A stretch of DNA of 64,000 nt from Rhodospirillaceae bacterium UBA6219 (GCA_002435715.1 DISD01000076.1:9486-73485), one strand, 5' to 3'; positions 52,357-60,940 are shown, counted from the stretch's first letter. Notes: generated by a model not told the origin, from the letters alone. Numbers and translations are program-made.

Positions 52357-52563
52357 TCACAGGGGGCGGGAAGGTGGCGGCCGGTCCAGGGAGGCGGTTT
52401 CGACGGCGGCCATCAGCCAGGCCAAGTCGCCGGGATTGGAGATGTCGAAGCCAAGCGGCAAGCCCAACCGGCTGTTACGGGGCGGGTGCGCCTCCAGGTA
52501 ATCCAGCCACTGGTCCCAGCTGAGGCTGGCAGACGCGGCTTTCATGTCCAGATCGGCGATCAT
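52357..52563 (-). CDS. small hypothetical protein
   Basis: I do not recognise this 68-aa protein. It contains WDQWLDYLEAHPPRNSRLGL and ends in a proline-rich tail. Its ATG overlaps the stop of the 53-aa gene before it (ATGA), which is good evidence that both are translated, from the strong site ahead of the first. Confidence 0.55.
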   Translation of the reverse strand: MIADLDMKAASASLSWDQWLDYLEAHPPRNSRLGLPLGFDISNPGDLAWLMAAVETASLDRPPPSRPL

Positions 52564-52721
52564 GACGGCCTCGCCGGCGGATCGCGGCGCAGCGTCGGAC
52601 CAACGGGACGATAGGTCACGGCGCCAAGGTCGGGACGGACTTCACGGGCCAGGGTGCGGATCAGCCATGCGGTCCACAGGCCGACATCGCGGTCGCCATC
52701 GGGTTCCAGGCTGCGTTGCAT
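52560..52721 (-). CDS. very small hypothetical protein
   Basis: This 53-aa protein starts MQRSLEPDGDRDVGLWTAW and has LIRTLAREVRPDLGAVTYRP. An AAGGAGA site precedes its ATG, and its stop overlaps the start of the 68-aa gene. No domain is recognised. It is unlikely to be chance because of the ribosome site and exact coupling. Confidence 0.5.
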   Translation of the reverse strand: MQRSLEPDGDRDVGLWTAWLIRTLAREVRPDLGAVTYRPVGPTLRRDPPARPS

Positions 52722-52731
52722 GACCGTCTCC

Positions 52732-52971
52732 TTATTTGTTCAGCTTCTTGTCTTCGGGCATCAGTGCGCCGATGGCGGCACCGGCGCCACCACCGATCAG
52801 GGCGCCAGTCACCACGCCGCCGGTCATCAGACCGATAGCGGCACCGCCCGCCGCGCCGATGGCGCCGCCCGACAGGGCGCGCTGCTGGCGGTTGGTCATA
52901 TCGGCGCAGGCCGAAAGACCAAGGGTCAGAACCAGGGCGACGACGACGGGTTTCATGGGACGGGTGTTCAT
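52732..52971 (-). CDS. glycine-zipper lipoprotein
   Basis: This 79-aa protein has a lipobox LSAC (Cys about residue 22) followed by GGAIGAAGGAAIGLMTGG and GALIGGGAGAAIGAL, the glycine-zipper pattern of small outer-membrane lipoproteins (YMGG/Omp_Gly type). It likely inserts in or lines the membrane. A second start at MKPVV (52956) would give a tighter signal peptide. Confidence 0.8.
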   Translation of the reverse strand: MNTRPMKPVVVALVLTLGLSACADMTNRQQRALSGGAIGAAGGAAIGLMTGGVVTGALIGGGAGAAIGALMPEDKKLNK

Positions 52972-53079
52972 GGGACTTTCCTTCTGTGTGCTTCACGCGG
53001 ATGGTCCGCGCCCTTCCTTGGTACGCCAGGACCTGGGACCAGGGGGTGAGAAGGCTGTGACAAAACTGTGATCAAGGAT

Positions 53080-54555
53080 TCAGGGGGCTGCGGGAAGTTC
53101 CACCGACACCACCAACCCACCATCGGCATGGTTTTCCGCCCAGGCACGGCCGCCCATGGCCTCGGCGTTGCGACGCACCACCCACAGGCCCAGTCCGTAA
53201 TGGCTGCCGTCGCCGTCACGACTGCTGAGATGACGTTCGAACACCGCTTCCAACCGGTCGGCGACGATGCCCGGACCATGGTCGCGAACACTCAGACGGG
53301 CGACACGGTCATGGCGGTCCAACCGCACCTCGACGGCGGTGCCGACGGGGGCGAAATCCATGGCGTTGTCCAGCAGGTTCTCGGCCAGGGTTTCCAGCAT
53401 TTCGGCGCTGCCCAGCACGTCGATGGCGGGGCCGACCACCGCCACAAGACCGAGACCGCGTTCTTCCGCCAACCGGGCGGTGCCGTGGCACAGGCTTTCC
53501 ATCAGCCGCGACCAATCCACCCGCCGCCTGGGCCGTTCCATCACCTGGGCGATGGCCCGGTCCACCCGGCGGGCCGCCGACACCAACCCGTCCAACCGAT
53601 CCACCGAAGCGGCGATGATGTCCAGGGCCCGGCAGGCGCGGACATTGTCGGCGGGCACCGCCCGACGCACCGGTTCCAGGGATTGGGCGATCACCGCCAG
53701 CGGGCCTTTCAGGGCATGGGCGTTTTCTTCCGACACCTGCCGCAACAGGGCTTCGGCCTGACGCCGGGCCGCCAGCAAGGTGTCGATGCCGATGGCCACC
53801 TCGGCCAATTCGGCCAAGGTGGTCTGGCGGGCGAAACTGGCCTGCCCCTCGCCGGCCAATTGCCGGCGCGCCGCGTGGCGGAAATGGCGCAAACCGCGCC
53901 ACACATCGGTGAACAGCGACAGCACCAGCACCGCCAGGATCAGATAGATGGCCGCCGCCGCCTGCACCTGGGGGGTCTGCCAGAACGGATCGCCGGCCAG
54001 GCCACGGGGAAGGGCTGCGGTGTCCTGGACGGTCAGCACCGCCCAACACCCCGATTCCACCGCGCGTGAGCTGACCTGGGTCAGGAATTCGTCGTCGCCT
54101 TCCGCCCGTGGCAGGCGCAGCGCCGCCGGGCTGGCCCCCTGACAGGATTGGGCCAGACGGTCCAAGACGCCGGCCGCCACCAATTGACCCATCAACGCCT
54201 TGGCGTTGTGCGGGTCGCTTTCCGGGGCCGAGGCGATGAACAGGAAATCGGTGGACCCCTTGGGGCGGAACAACACCTTCAACCCCAGCCCGTCGCCGGC
54301 CAGACGCTGCAGCGCCGGCCCCAGCACGGCGGCGGTACGCACGGTGAAACGGTCCAAAAGCGGCAGCACCGCTTCGCCGGCCAGACGCCCCTGTTCCTGG
54401 GCCAGACGCAGCAACAGGGCATTGCGTTGATCCTCGGCCGCCGCCAGACGCTGGTAAACCAGGACCGGCGCCACCGCGAACAGCAAGGCCGCCACCGCCA
54501 ACTTGGCGGCGAAGGATTGGTTCAGTCGCTTGAGCCGCTTAATCAGCGTCGCCAT
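53080..54555 (-). CDS. membrane sensor histidine kinase
   Basis: This 491-aa kinase has two membrane helices (about 17-37 and 200-222) around a periplasmic sensor domain of unknown ligand, then the phospho-His box EENAHALKGPLAV near residue 288. The ATPase domain has N box AENLLDNAMDFAP, G1 VRDHGPGI and G2 YGLGLWVVRRN. Overall it resembles PhoQ-like kinases. It overlaps the regulator gene by 17 bases and is its evident partner. Confidence 0.9.
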   Translation of the reverse strand: MATLIKRLKRLNQSFAAKLAVAALLFAVAPVLVYQRLAAAEDQRNALLLRLAQEQGRLAGEAVLPLLDRFTVRTAAVLGPALQRLAGDGLGLKVLFRPKGSTDFLFIASAPESDPHNAKALMGQLVAAGVLDRLAQSCQGASPAALRLPRAEGDDEFLTQVSSRAVESGCWAVLTVQDTAALPRGLAGDPFWQTPQVQAAAAIYLILAVLVLSLFTDVWRGLRHFRHAARRQLAGEGQASFARQTTLAELAEVAIGIDTLLAARRQAEALLRQVSEENAHALKGPLAVIAQSLEPVRRAVPADNVRACRALDIIAASVDRLDGLVSAARRVDRAIAQVMERPRRRVDWSRLMESLCHGTARLAEERGLGLVAVVGPAIDVLGSAEMLETLAENLLDNAMDFAPVGTAVEVRLDRHDRVARLSVRDHGPGIVADRLEAVFERHLSSRDGDGSHYGLGLWVVRRNAEAMGGRAWAENHADGGLVVSVELPAAP

Positions 54556-55279
54556 GGGCGCCGCCCCAATTGTAGCCGAAGCCCGGATAATTGCCGATGG
54601 CGTCGAAATCCGGATCCACCGCCTTGAACTTTTCCCGCAGGCGCTTGACCGCGGCACGCACATTGGCGCGATAACCGTCATCGCCGGCCCCGGCGTGGAA
54701 GCCCTTGCCCCGGCAGGCTTCGTGCAGGTCGCGATAGCCGACGTCACGCCCCGGTTTGGACGCCAAAGCATGGGCCAAGGCGAATTCCGACAATGTCAGC
54801 TCGACCGGTTTGCCGCGCCAACGGGCCCGGCGGCTGTCCAGGTCCAAGACCAGCTCGCCCACCGCCACCCGGCTGGGCGGGGCGGCGTTGTCTTCGGCCC
54901 GGCGCCCGGCCAGGATCAGTTCGATGCGTTTGGCGACGATGGTGAAGCTGCGCGATTTCTCGATGAAATCCACCGCGCCGCCCATCAAGGCCGCTTCCTC
55001 GAAAATCTGTTCCGACAGCACGGTCAGGAAGATCACCGGCGGCTCGGCGGCGACCGCCCGCATACGCCGCAGCACGTCGATACCGTTCAGGCCGGGCATC
55101 TTCCAATCCAGCAACACCAGATCCAGGCCGCTGGTTTCGGAAAACTGCGCCAAGAACGATTCGCCGTCGGGCCATTCCGCCACCTGATAGCCCACATCGC
55201 CCAGATTGCCGGCCAGGGTTTCGCGAAACAGCGGGTCGTCGTCAACGATAGCGATCAACGGGGCGGTTTCATCGGCCAT
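54539..55279 (-). CDS. OmpR-family response regulator
   Basis: This 246-aa protein has a receiver (LIAIVDDDPLFRETL; phospho-Asp in LVLLDWKMPGLNG; Lys in DFIEKSRSF) and a winged-helix DNA-binding domain (LTLSEFALAHALASKPGRDV, RANVRAAVKRLREKFK, and NYPGFGYNW). It is downstream of a lipoprotein gene (11-base overlap) and upstream of its kinase. Targets are unknown. Confidence 0.9.
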   Translation of the reverse strand: MADETAPLIAIVDDDPLFRETLAGNLGDVGYQVAEWPDGESFLAQFSETSGLDLVLLDWKMPGLNGIDVLRRMRAVAAEPPVIFLTVLSEQIFEEAALMGGAVDFIEKSRSFTIVAKRIELILAGRRAEDNAAPPSRVAVGELVLDLDSRRARWRGKPVELTLSEFALAHALASKPGRDVGYRDLHEACRGKGFHAGAGDDGYRANVRAAVKRLREKFKAVDPDFDAIGNYPGFGYNWGGAHGDAD

Positions 55280-55670
55280 TGCCAGCCCCCGGACGAACCA
55301 GTGATCCCAAGCAGGCCGACGGGTCGGAAGTCCCGGTGAAGTCGCTGGCCACCACCCGCAAACCGCCGCCCTGGACTTCCGGGTAAAGCGCCAGGGTCAG
55401 GGTGCAACTTCCCTTGCGCCAGCGCCACAGACGCCCCAATTGCTGCGCCTCGTCAGCCTGCGGGCGGCCCAGCATGGCCACGGCCTGATCGCCGCTGAGG
55501 CCTTGCAGACGGGCGGGGTCGACACGGGCCGGGACCGGTGCGGCGGGGCGGGCCGGCGGCGGCGGCTTGACCGGATCGGATGACTTGGGCGGCGGCGCGG
55601 TCTCGACCGGCTTATCCAGCACGGTGCAGCCGCCCACAGCCAGCAACAGCGCGAGAACGGCAACCTTCAT
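55269..55670 (-). CDS. lipoprotein, first gene of a two-component operon
   Basis: This 133-aa protein has a lipobox VGGC (Cys about residue 15), then a proline-rich spacer (PPPKSSDPVKPPPPARPAAP) and a small C-terminal domain (LQGLSGDQAVAMLGRPQADE, LWRWRKGSCTLTLALYPEVQ) of SmpA/OmlA-like look. It may be an envelope sensor feeding the kinase two genes on, but that is inference. The ATG at 55670 has GGGAG at a suitable distance; an ATG at 55679 is too close to it. Confidence 0.72.
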   Translation of the reverse strand: MKVAVLALLLAVGGCTVLDKPVETAPPPKSSDPVKPPPPARPAAPVPARVDPARLQGLSGDQAVAMLGRPQADEAQQLGRLWRWRKGSCTLTLALYPEVQGGGLRVVASDFTGTSDPSACLGSLVRPGAGNGR

Positions 55671-55698
55671 GGGGCGCATTCTCCCTAAGTGGGCGCGC

Positions 55699-56460
55699 TC
55701 AGGCGCCGCCAAAGCTTTGCACAAGCGACCCCACCACCATGTACCAGCCGTCCACCAGCACGAAGAAGATCAGCTTGAACGGCAAAGCCACCTGGGCCGG
55801 GGGCAGCATCATCATACCCATGCTCATCAGCACCGAGGCGATGACCATGTCGATGACGATGAACGGCAAAAAAATCAGAAAGCCGATTTCGAAGGCGCGG
55901 CGCAATTCGCTGATCATGAAGGCGGGGATCAGCGCCTTCAGCGCCACGTCCTCGCGCTTGGTCACTTCCGGGCTGCGCGACAAATCCATGAACAATTGCA
56001 GGTCCTGGTCACGCACATGGCGCAGCATGAAGGTCTGGATGGGCTTGACCGCCGCTTCGAAGGCCGGACCTTCTTCCAGATGGCCTTCCACATAGGGCTG
56101 TACCCCGTCGCTCCACGATTGTTCCAAGGTGGGCGCCATGATGAAGGCGGTCAGGAACATGGCCAGCGACACCAACACCATGTTGGGCGGGCTTTGCATG
56201 GTCCCCAGCGCCTGACGCAGGAAACCGAAGACGATGACGATGCGGGTGAACGACGTCACCATGATCAGGATCGACGGCGCCACCGTCAAAACCGTGGTCA
56301 ACGCCACCAATTGCACGACCTTCAGCGTCGTCGAATTGGGGTTGCCGCCACCGCCGCCGACGCCCAGGTCCAAGGTCAGGCTTTGCGCCCAGGCCGGCGC
56401 GGACAAAGCCATCACGGCCAAGACGGCGAAAGCCGACAGCAACAGCCAATTGCGCCTCAT
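55699..56460 (-). CDS. fliP: flagellar type III export protein FliP
   Basis: FliP forms the core of the export gate with FliQ and FliR. The 253 aa have a cleavable signal (ending APAWAQ), the first helices with VALTTVLTVAPSILIMVTSF and TRIVIVFGFLRQALGT, and a C-terminal pair of helices (FEIGFLIFLPFIVIDMVIAS). Its start overlaps the fliO stop (ATGA). Confidence 0.95.
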   Translation of the reverse strand: MRRNWLLLSAFAVLAVMALSAPAWAQSLTLDLGVGGGGGNPNSTTLKVVQLVALTTVLTVAPSILIMVTSFTRIVIVFGFLRQALGTMQSPPNMVLVSLAMFLTAFIMAPTLEQSWSDGVQPYVEGHLEEGPAFEAAVKPIQTFMLRHVRDQDLQLFMDLSRSPEVTKREDVALKALIPAFMISELRRAFEIGFLIFLPFIVIDMVIASVLMSMGMMMLPPAQVALPFKLIFFVLVDGWYMVVGSLVQSFGGA

Positions 56461-56753
56461 CCCTTGTCCTCCTGGTCCGGCGCCGCCGTACCGTTGTCGA
56501 TACCGGTTTCCACCACCAGATCGGCGGTATGCCCCAGCAACAGCAGATGTTCTTGTCCGTCGCGGCGCACCAGCACCAGCCGGCGCCGCGCATCCAGCGC
56601 CACGCTTTCCACCACCGACAGACGGCGGTTGGCCTGGCGCGTCGGCACCATGCCGGGAACACCGATCCGGCGCAAGAGCCACAACAGCCCCAGGATCAGC
56701 CCCAGCACCAGAACCAGGGCCGACACCGTGCGCAGGTAATCACTCGTTTCCAT
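56457..56753 (-). CDS. fliO: flagellar assembly protein FliO
   Basis: This 98-aa protein has one membrane helix (VSALVLVLGLILGLLWLL) and a cytoplasmic FliO domain with RLSVVESVALDARRRLVLV and LLLLGHTADLVVE. FliO helps FliP assemble into the export gate. It overlaps fliP by four bases and the preceding 98-aa gene by 14. Confidence 0.92.
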   Translation of the reverse strand: METSDYLRTVSALVLVLGLILGLLWLLRRIGVPGMVPTRQANRRLSVVESVALDARRRLVLVRRDGQEHLLLLGHTADLVVETGIDNGTAAPDQEDKG

Positions 56754-57036
56754 CGGGATTCCTCTCGGGCACCGGCGCCACCTCCCCTGGGGGCTCCATG
56801 CGCTCGGCGACCATTTCGGCCAAACGGTCCAGGTCGCCGATCAGCTTTTCCAAAGCCGGGATCATGCCCTTGCCCATCTCGCGCGGCAGTTCCACCACTT
56901 GGTCGCAGACGCCCTTGATGCGGCCTTCCAGGGCCGAAAGATCGATGGTGGTGCCGGTGGCCAGCAGGCGCCTGGCGGTCATCACCATGGACGACGCCTT
57001 TTCCAGTTCCTGGTTGACCTGACGGGAAACGCTCAT
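56740..57036 (-). CDS. helical protein of the flagellar operon, unknown function
   Basis: This 98-aa cytoplasmic protein has no recognised domain. It is helical: SRQVNQELEKASSMVMTARR, then GVCDQVVELPREMGKGMIPA, then LEKLIGDLDRLAEMVAERME. It overlaps flhX at its start (ATGA) and fliO at its end, so it is embedded in the export-gate operon. A role as export chaperone or assembly factor is a guess from position only. Confidence 0.7.
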   Translation of the reverse strand: MSVSRQVNQELEKASSMVMTARRLLATGTTIDLSALEGRIKGVCDQVVELPREMGKGMIPALEKLIGDLDRLAEMVAERMEPPGEVAPVPERNPDGNE

Positions 57037-57464
57037 GCCGCGCCCCCGGCGTTTTGTTCCCCGGCACTTTGTCCCCCGCCCCCCTGTCCCAGGGCCAAGG
57101 CGGCGGCACCGTCGGCGATCACTTGCGGCATCGTGCCGTTGACGCGGTAAACATAGGCCAGGATCTCGGCGACGGCGGCGAAGGCTTCCAGGGGGATCAC
57201 CGTGTCCACTTCGACAGCGGCCAGCACCTGGGCCAGATCGGGGTCGGTACGGACCTTGACGCCGTTGGCAAAGGCCAGTTGCAGGATTTGTTCGGCCAAG
57301 GCGCCCTTGCCCGACGCGGTGACCACTGGCGCGTCGTCCAGGCTGGGATCGTATTGCAGGGCGACAGCCACCGCCGGACGCGCCGGCACAGCCGGACCAG
57401 CGCCGGCGGCCTGGGCCTTCTCGGCGGCCTCGTCCCACAGGTCCCGGCCTTCGCCCATGCCCAT
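57033..57464 (-). CDS. FlhB C-terminal domain homologue (FlhX)
   Basis: This 143-aa protein corresponds to the cytoplasmic export-switch domain of FlhB without membrane helices: AVALQYDPSLDDAPVVTASG, then GVKVRTDPDLAQVLAAVEVD and EILAYVYRVNG. It lacks the self-cleaving NPTH motif. FlhX proteins can partly replace the FlhB C-terminal fragment. A full FlhB is also encoded at 59870-60940. First gene of the minus-strand flagellar operon. Confidence 0.85.
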   Translation of the reverse strand: MGMGEGRDLWDEAAEKAQAAGAGPAVPARPAVAVALQYDPSLDDAPVVTASGKGALAEQILQLAFANGVKVRTDPDLAQVLAAVEVDTVIPLEAFAAVAEILAYVYRVNGTMPQVIADGAAALALGQGGGGQSAGEQNAGGAA

Positions 57465-57510
57465 GCCTTTCCGGTTGCGATTACTGCCCGAAGTCTGTGC
57501 GGGACGGCTT

Positions 57511-57525
57511 TAAAATCAGGTTAAG
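57511..57525. promoter_or_regulatory. CtrA binding site between divergent flagellar operons
   Basis: TTAAAATCAGGTTAA is a perfect TTAA-N7-TTAA CtrA box. It lies 80 bases before flgB and 47 bases before flhX in the opposite direction, so it can control both operons. CtrA itself is not in the window, but its phosphorelay proteins CckA and ChpT are. Confidence 0.75.
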
Positions 57526-57537
57526 CCCTTGAGACCG

Positions 57538-57547
57538 AATCGATTCA
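57538..57547. promoter_or_regulatory. 10-bp palindrome in the flagellar promoter region
   Basis: GAATCGATTC is a perfect dyad 12 bases from the CtrA box on the flgB side. A weak promoter can be drawn around it (TTGAGA, 17 bases, TTCTTA, 57530-57558). It may be a second regulator site or chance. Confidence 0.3.
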
Positions 57548-57604
57548 CCGTTTCTTAAAGCCCGCCAATCCATACTGGGCGACGGTCAGGGACACGAGGT
57601 CCAG

Positions 57605-58003
57605 ATGTACGACAAGCTGACATTGGTGAATTTGGCGCAAAGCCGCATGGATTGGGTCGCACGCCGCCAGGAAGTGCTGTCCGAGAACATCGCCAACGCC
57701 AACACGCCCAAATACATCCCCCAGGACCTGAAGCCCTATAATTTCAAGGAAGCCCTGGGCGATGCGGTGCCGTCGGTCCACCTGAAGGCCACCAACGCCT
57801 CGCACATCGTGCCGCAATATCGCGACGACCAAAAGGTGGTGGATTCGAAGAAGGCCTATGAATCCTCGCCCGACGGCAACGCCGTGGTGCTGGAGGAACA
57901 GATGGCCAAGGTGGGCGAAGCCAAGACGTCCTATGAAGTGGCCGCCAATCTGTTCCAGCGTCAGTTCAAATTGATCCGTCTCGCTTTGGGCAAGGGTGCG
58001 TGA
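57605..58003 (+). CDS. flgB: flagellar proximal rod protein FlgB
   Basis: This 132-aa rod protein has the axial family N-terminal segment RQEVLSENIANANTPKY and C-terminal helix VAANLFQRQFKLIRLALGK. It forms the base of the flagellar rod with FlgC and FliE, through which export passes. A GAGG site precedes the ATG. First gene of the plus-strand flagellar operon. Confidence 0.95.
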   Translation: MYDKLTLVNLAQSRMDWVARRQEVLSENIANANTPKYIPQDLKPYNFKEALGDAVPSVHLKATNASHIVPQYRDDQKVVDSKKAYESSPDGNAVVLEEQMAKVGEAKTSYEVAANLFQRQFKLIRLALGKGA

Positions 58004-58009
58004 TAAGCC

Positions 58010-58423
58010 ATGGACGAACTGCAAAAAGCCTCGAAAATCGCCATCACCGGCATGAAGGCCCAATCCGAGCGCCTGCGCGTCATCTCGGAAAACCTGGCCA
58101 ACGCCGATTCGCTGGCCCGCACCCCCGACGACACGCCCTATAAGCGCAAGGTGGTCAGCTTCAAAAGCGAACTGGACCGTGCCAATGGCTATACCGGCGT
58201 CAAGGTCGACAAGGTGCGCAACGACACCGCCGAGTTCCAGCGCCGCTACGACCCCCAACACCCCGCCGCCGACCGCGACGGCTATGTGCTGGCGCCCAAC
58301 GTCAACCCGCTGATCGAAATGATGGACATGCGCGAAGCCCAGCGCAGTTACGAAGCGAACATGAACGTGATAGAATCCTCGCGCCAGATGTTGTCGAGGA
58401 CCGTCGACATGCTGCGCCAGTAA
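58010..58423 (+). CDS. flgC: flagellar proximal rod protein FlgC
   Basis: This 137-aa rod protein has the conserved SERLRVISENLANADSLART, the middle segment RDGYVLAPNVNPLIEMMDMR and the C-terminal EAQRSYEANMNVIESSRQML of the axial family. It follows flgB by six bases and sits on it in the rod. Confidence 0.95.
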   Translation: MDELQKASKIAITGMKAQSERLRVISENLANADSLARTPDDTPYKRKVVSFKSELDRANGYTGVKVDKVRNDTAEFQRRYDPQHPAADRDGYVLAPNVNPLIEMMDMREAQRSYEANMNVIESSRQMLSRTVDMLRQ

Positions 58424-58447
58424 CCGGCCCCTTAAGGATTTGCCGCC

Positions 58448-58765
58448 ATGACCAGCATCGCCAATGCCGTCAACGCCTATGCCGCTTTCGCCAAGTTGCC
58501 TTCGGCCGAAGGCATGGAAGCGCGCGACAATCCCACCCCGGCGCCGGGCAGCGATTTCGCCAGCGTGCTGAAGGACGCCGCCAAGGTGTCCATGGGCGCC
58601 CTGAAAGAGGGTGAAAGCCAATCCGCCGCCGCCATCGCCGGCAAGGCCGACATCCGCGAGGTGGTGGCCGCCGTCAACAACGCCGAAATGACCTTGGAAA
58701 CCGTGGTCGCCGTGCGCGACAAGGTGATCAACGCCTACAAGGAAATCCTGCAGATGCCGATCTGA
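58448..58765 (+). CDS. fliE: flagellar hook-basal body protein FliE
   Basis: This 105-aa protein joins the rod to the MS ring and is the first substrate of the export gate. The C-terminal half is the typical FliE helix (VVAAVNNAEMTLETVVAVRD, KVINAYKEILQMPI). It lies between flgC and fliQ, as is usual in alphaproteobacteria. Confidence 0.95.
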   Translation: MTSIANAVNAYAAFAKLPSAEGMEARDNPTPAPGSDFASVLKDAAKVSMGALKEGESQSAAAIAGKADIREVVAAVNNAEMTLETVVAVRDKVINAYKEILQMPI

Positions 58766-58791
58766 CCGGGTTTGGCCTGGGGCTGACCGCC

Positions 58792-59061
58792 ATGACCGAA
58801 CCGGAACTGATCGACATTGCCCGCGACGCCATCTCGACCCTGATCGTCGTCGCCGCCCCGCCGCTGTTGACCGGCTTGGCCGTCGGTCTGGTGGTGTCGA
58901 TCCTGCAGACCGTCACCCAAATCCAGGAAATGACCCTGACCTTCGTGCCCAAGGTCTTGCTGGTCTTCGCCTCCATCATCTTGTTCCTGCCCTTCATGCT
59001 GGGACAGATGACCGATTTCTGGAAGGCCATGCTGGACCGCGTCATCACCGGCGGCGGATGA
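58792..59061 (+). CDS. fliQ: flagellar type III export protein FliQ
   Basis: This 89-aa export-gate protein has two membrane helices (about 17-38 and 50-72) with the family segment VVSILQTVTQIQEMTLTFVP. Four copies join the FliP5-FliR1 gate. Confidence 0.95.
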   Translation: MTEPELIDIARDAISTLIVVAAPPLLTGLAVGLVVSILQTVTQIQEMTLTFVPKVLLVFASIILFLPFMLGQMTDFWKAMLDRVITGGG

Positions 59062-59101
59062 GAGCCGCGGCCGAAACCGCCGCGTCTGAGGGGATGACGG
59101 C

Positions 59102-59866
59102 GTGCTGAACGAGATCCTGACCCTCGACATCTTCCGCTTTTTCCTGATCTTCGCCCGCATCGGCGCCGCTCTGATGGTCATGCCCGGCTTGGGTGGCCAG
59201 CTGGTGGCCAACCGCATCCGCCTGATCCTGGCCCTGGCCCTCACCTTGGTGATGCTGCCGGTGGTGGGTGGCAAGCTGCCACCTTTGCCCAGTCAATTGT
59301 CCAGCCTGATCCTGCTGATCGGGTCCGAGGCCATGATCGGCCTGTATCTGGGCATCTTGGCGCAAACCTTGATGAGCACGCTGAACGTCGCCGGCACCTT
59401 CATCGGCTTTCAGGTCGGCCTGACCAACGCCTTTTCCTTCGACGCGGTGGCCCAGCAGCAAAGTTCCACCATCACCGCCTTTTTGACCAATGTCTGCCTG
59501 GTCGCCATCTTCGCCACCGACCTGCATCACCTGATGCTGCGGGCGGTCACCGATTCCTATGCCGTCATCGTTCCCGGTCAGCCCCTGCCGCTGAACGACT
59601 TCGCCGAGACCCTGTCCAAACTGTTGTCGGCGGCGTTCAATTTCGCCCTGCAATTGGCGGCGCCGCTTTTGGCTTTCGGCATCATCTACAACGTCGCCCT
59701 GGGCCTGATGTCGCGTCTGTCGCCGCAAATCCAGGTGTTCTTCATCGCCCTGCCCTTGCAGGTGGTCGGCGGTTTGTGGATGCTGATGGTCGCCCTGCCG
59801 CTTCTGGTCTTGTTGTTCCTGCGCTGGTTCGAACAAGGGCTTTATCCGTTCCTGTTGCCGAGCTAG
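59102..59866 (+). CDS. fliR: flagellar type III export protein FliR
   Basis: This 254-aa export-gate protein has about six helices and family segments VMPGLGGQLVANRIRLILAL, SEAMIGLYLGILAQTL, and GTFIGFQVGLTNAFSFD. One copy closes the FliP ring. The GTG start at 59102 follows GAGGGG. flhB begins three bases after it ends. Confidence 0.94.
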   Translation: MLNEILTLDIFRFFLIFARIGAALMVMPGLGGQLVANRIRLILALALTLVMLPVVGGKLPPLPSQLSSLILLIGSEAMIGLYLGILAQTLMSTLNVAGTFIGFQVGLTNAFSFDAVAQQQSSTITAFLTNVCLVAIFATDLHHLMLRAVTDSYAVIVPGQPLPLNDFAETLSKLLSAAFNFALQLAAPLLAFGIIYNVALGLMSRLSPQIQVFFIALPLQVVGGLWMLMVALPLLVLLFLRWFEQGLYPFLLPS

Positions 59867-59869
59867 CCC

Positions 59870-60940
59870 ATGGCCGACGATTCCGACGACAAAACAGAAG
59901 AGCCAACAGGCAAACGCCTGGATGAAGCCCGCAACGAGGGCAACGTGCCCCAGACCATGGAAATCAAGGCCATGATGTCCTTGATCCTGGGCATCATCAT
60001 GGTCGGCATGTTGGCGCCGGGCATGGCCAGCCGCATCAAGGCGACCATCGAACCCTTCATCACCCAACCGCATCTGATCGAGGTGGGCAAGGACGGTCTG
60101 GCCGAGTTGTTGGTGCATCTGGCCCTGGGCACCGCCTTGGCCATGGCGGCACCTTTCGCCCTGGTGATGTCCTTGGCCATCTTGGGCTCCATCGCCCAGA
60201 CCAAGGGCTTCTTGTGGGTGCCCAAGAAGTTGGCGCCCAATTTCGCCAAGCTGAACCCGCTGGAAGGGATCAAACGCATCATCTCGGCCAACCAGCTGAT
60301 GGAACTGGTCAAGCAATTGATCAAGCTGTCGGTGCTGGGCGCGCTGTTGGGTTGGGTGTTCTGGGGCAGCATCGCCGAATTCCAGAATCTGGCCACCTTC
60401 GACCTGATGGCCATCTTGGATTACATCTCGCACAAGATCTATTGGATGATCTTGATCACCTTGATAATGGTGGTCGCCTTGGCCGTCGCCGACTATCTGT
60501 TCCAGCGCTATCGCTGGATGGAAAAGATGAAAATGACCAAGCAGGAGGTCAAGGACGAGCACAAGCAGCAGGAAGGCGACCCCCAGGTCAAGGCGAAGAT
60601 CAAGTCGCTGCGTATCCAACGCGCCCGCAAACGCATGATGGCCGCCGTCCCCAAGGCCGACGTGGTGATCACCAACCCCACCCATTACGCGGTGGCGCTG
60701 AAATACGACATCGACGCCATGAGCGCCCCGGTCCTGGTGGCCAAGGGCGTCGATTTAGTCGCCAAGCGCATCCGCGACCTGGCCGACGAACACGACGTCC
60801 CCATCGTCGAAAACCCGCCGGTGGCCCGCGCCCTTTACGCCGCCGTCGAGCTTGACCAGGAAATCCCGCCCGAACATTACAAGGCGGTGGCGGAAATCAT
60901 CGGCTACGTCATGCGTTTGAAGGGCAAGGGTGCGCATTAG
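59870..60940 (+). CDS. flhB: flagellar export switch protein FlhB
   Basis: This 356-aa protein has a cytoplasmic N-terminal tail (DKTEEPTGKRLDEARNEGNV), four membrane helices and a cytoplasmic domain that cuts itself at NPTH (in VVITNPTHYAVALKY, near residue 268). It switches export from rod/hook to filament proteins. Its end overlaps the cckA start by 11 bases. Confidence 0.96.
   Translation: MADDSDDKTEEPTGKRLDEARNEGNVPQTMEIKAMMSLILGIIMVGMLAPGMASRIKATIEPFITQPHLIEVGKDGLAELLVHLALGTALAMAAPFALVMSLAILGSIAQTKGFLWVPKKLAPNFAKLNPLEGIKRIISANQLMELVKQLIKLSVLGALLGWVFWGSIAEFQNLATFDLMAILDYISHKIYWMILITLIMVVALAVADYLFQRYRWMEKMKMTKQEVKDEHKQQEGDPQVKAKIKSLRIQRARKRMMAAVPKADVVITNPTHYAVALKYDIDAMSAPVLVAKGVDLVAKRIRDLADEHDVPIVENPPVARALYAAVELDQEIPPEHYKAVAEIIGYVMRLKGKGAH

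Noticed and set aside
57465..57604. Sigma-54 promoter for the flagellar operons
   Set aside because: No GG-N10-GC pair is seen at the right spacing; the CtrA site explains control better.
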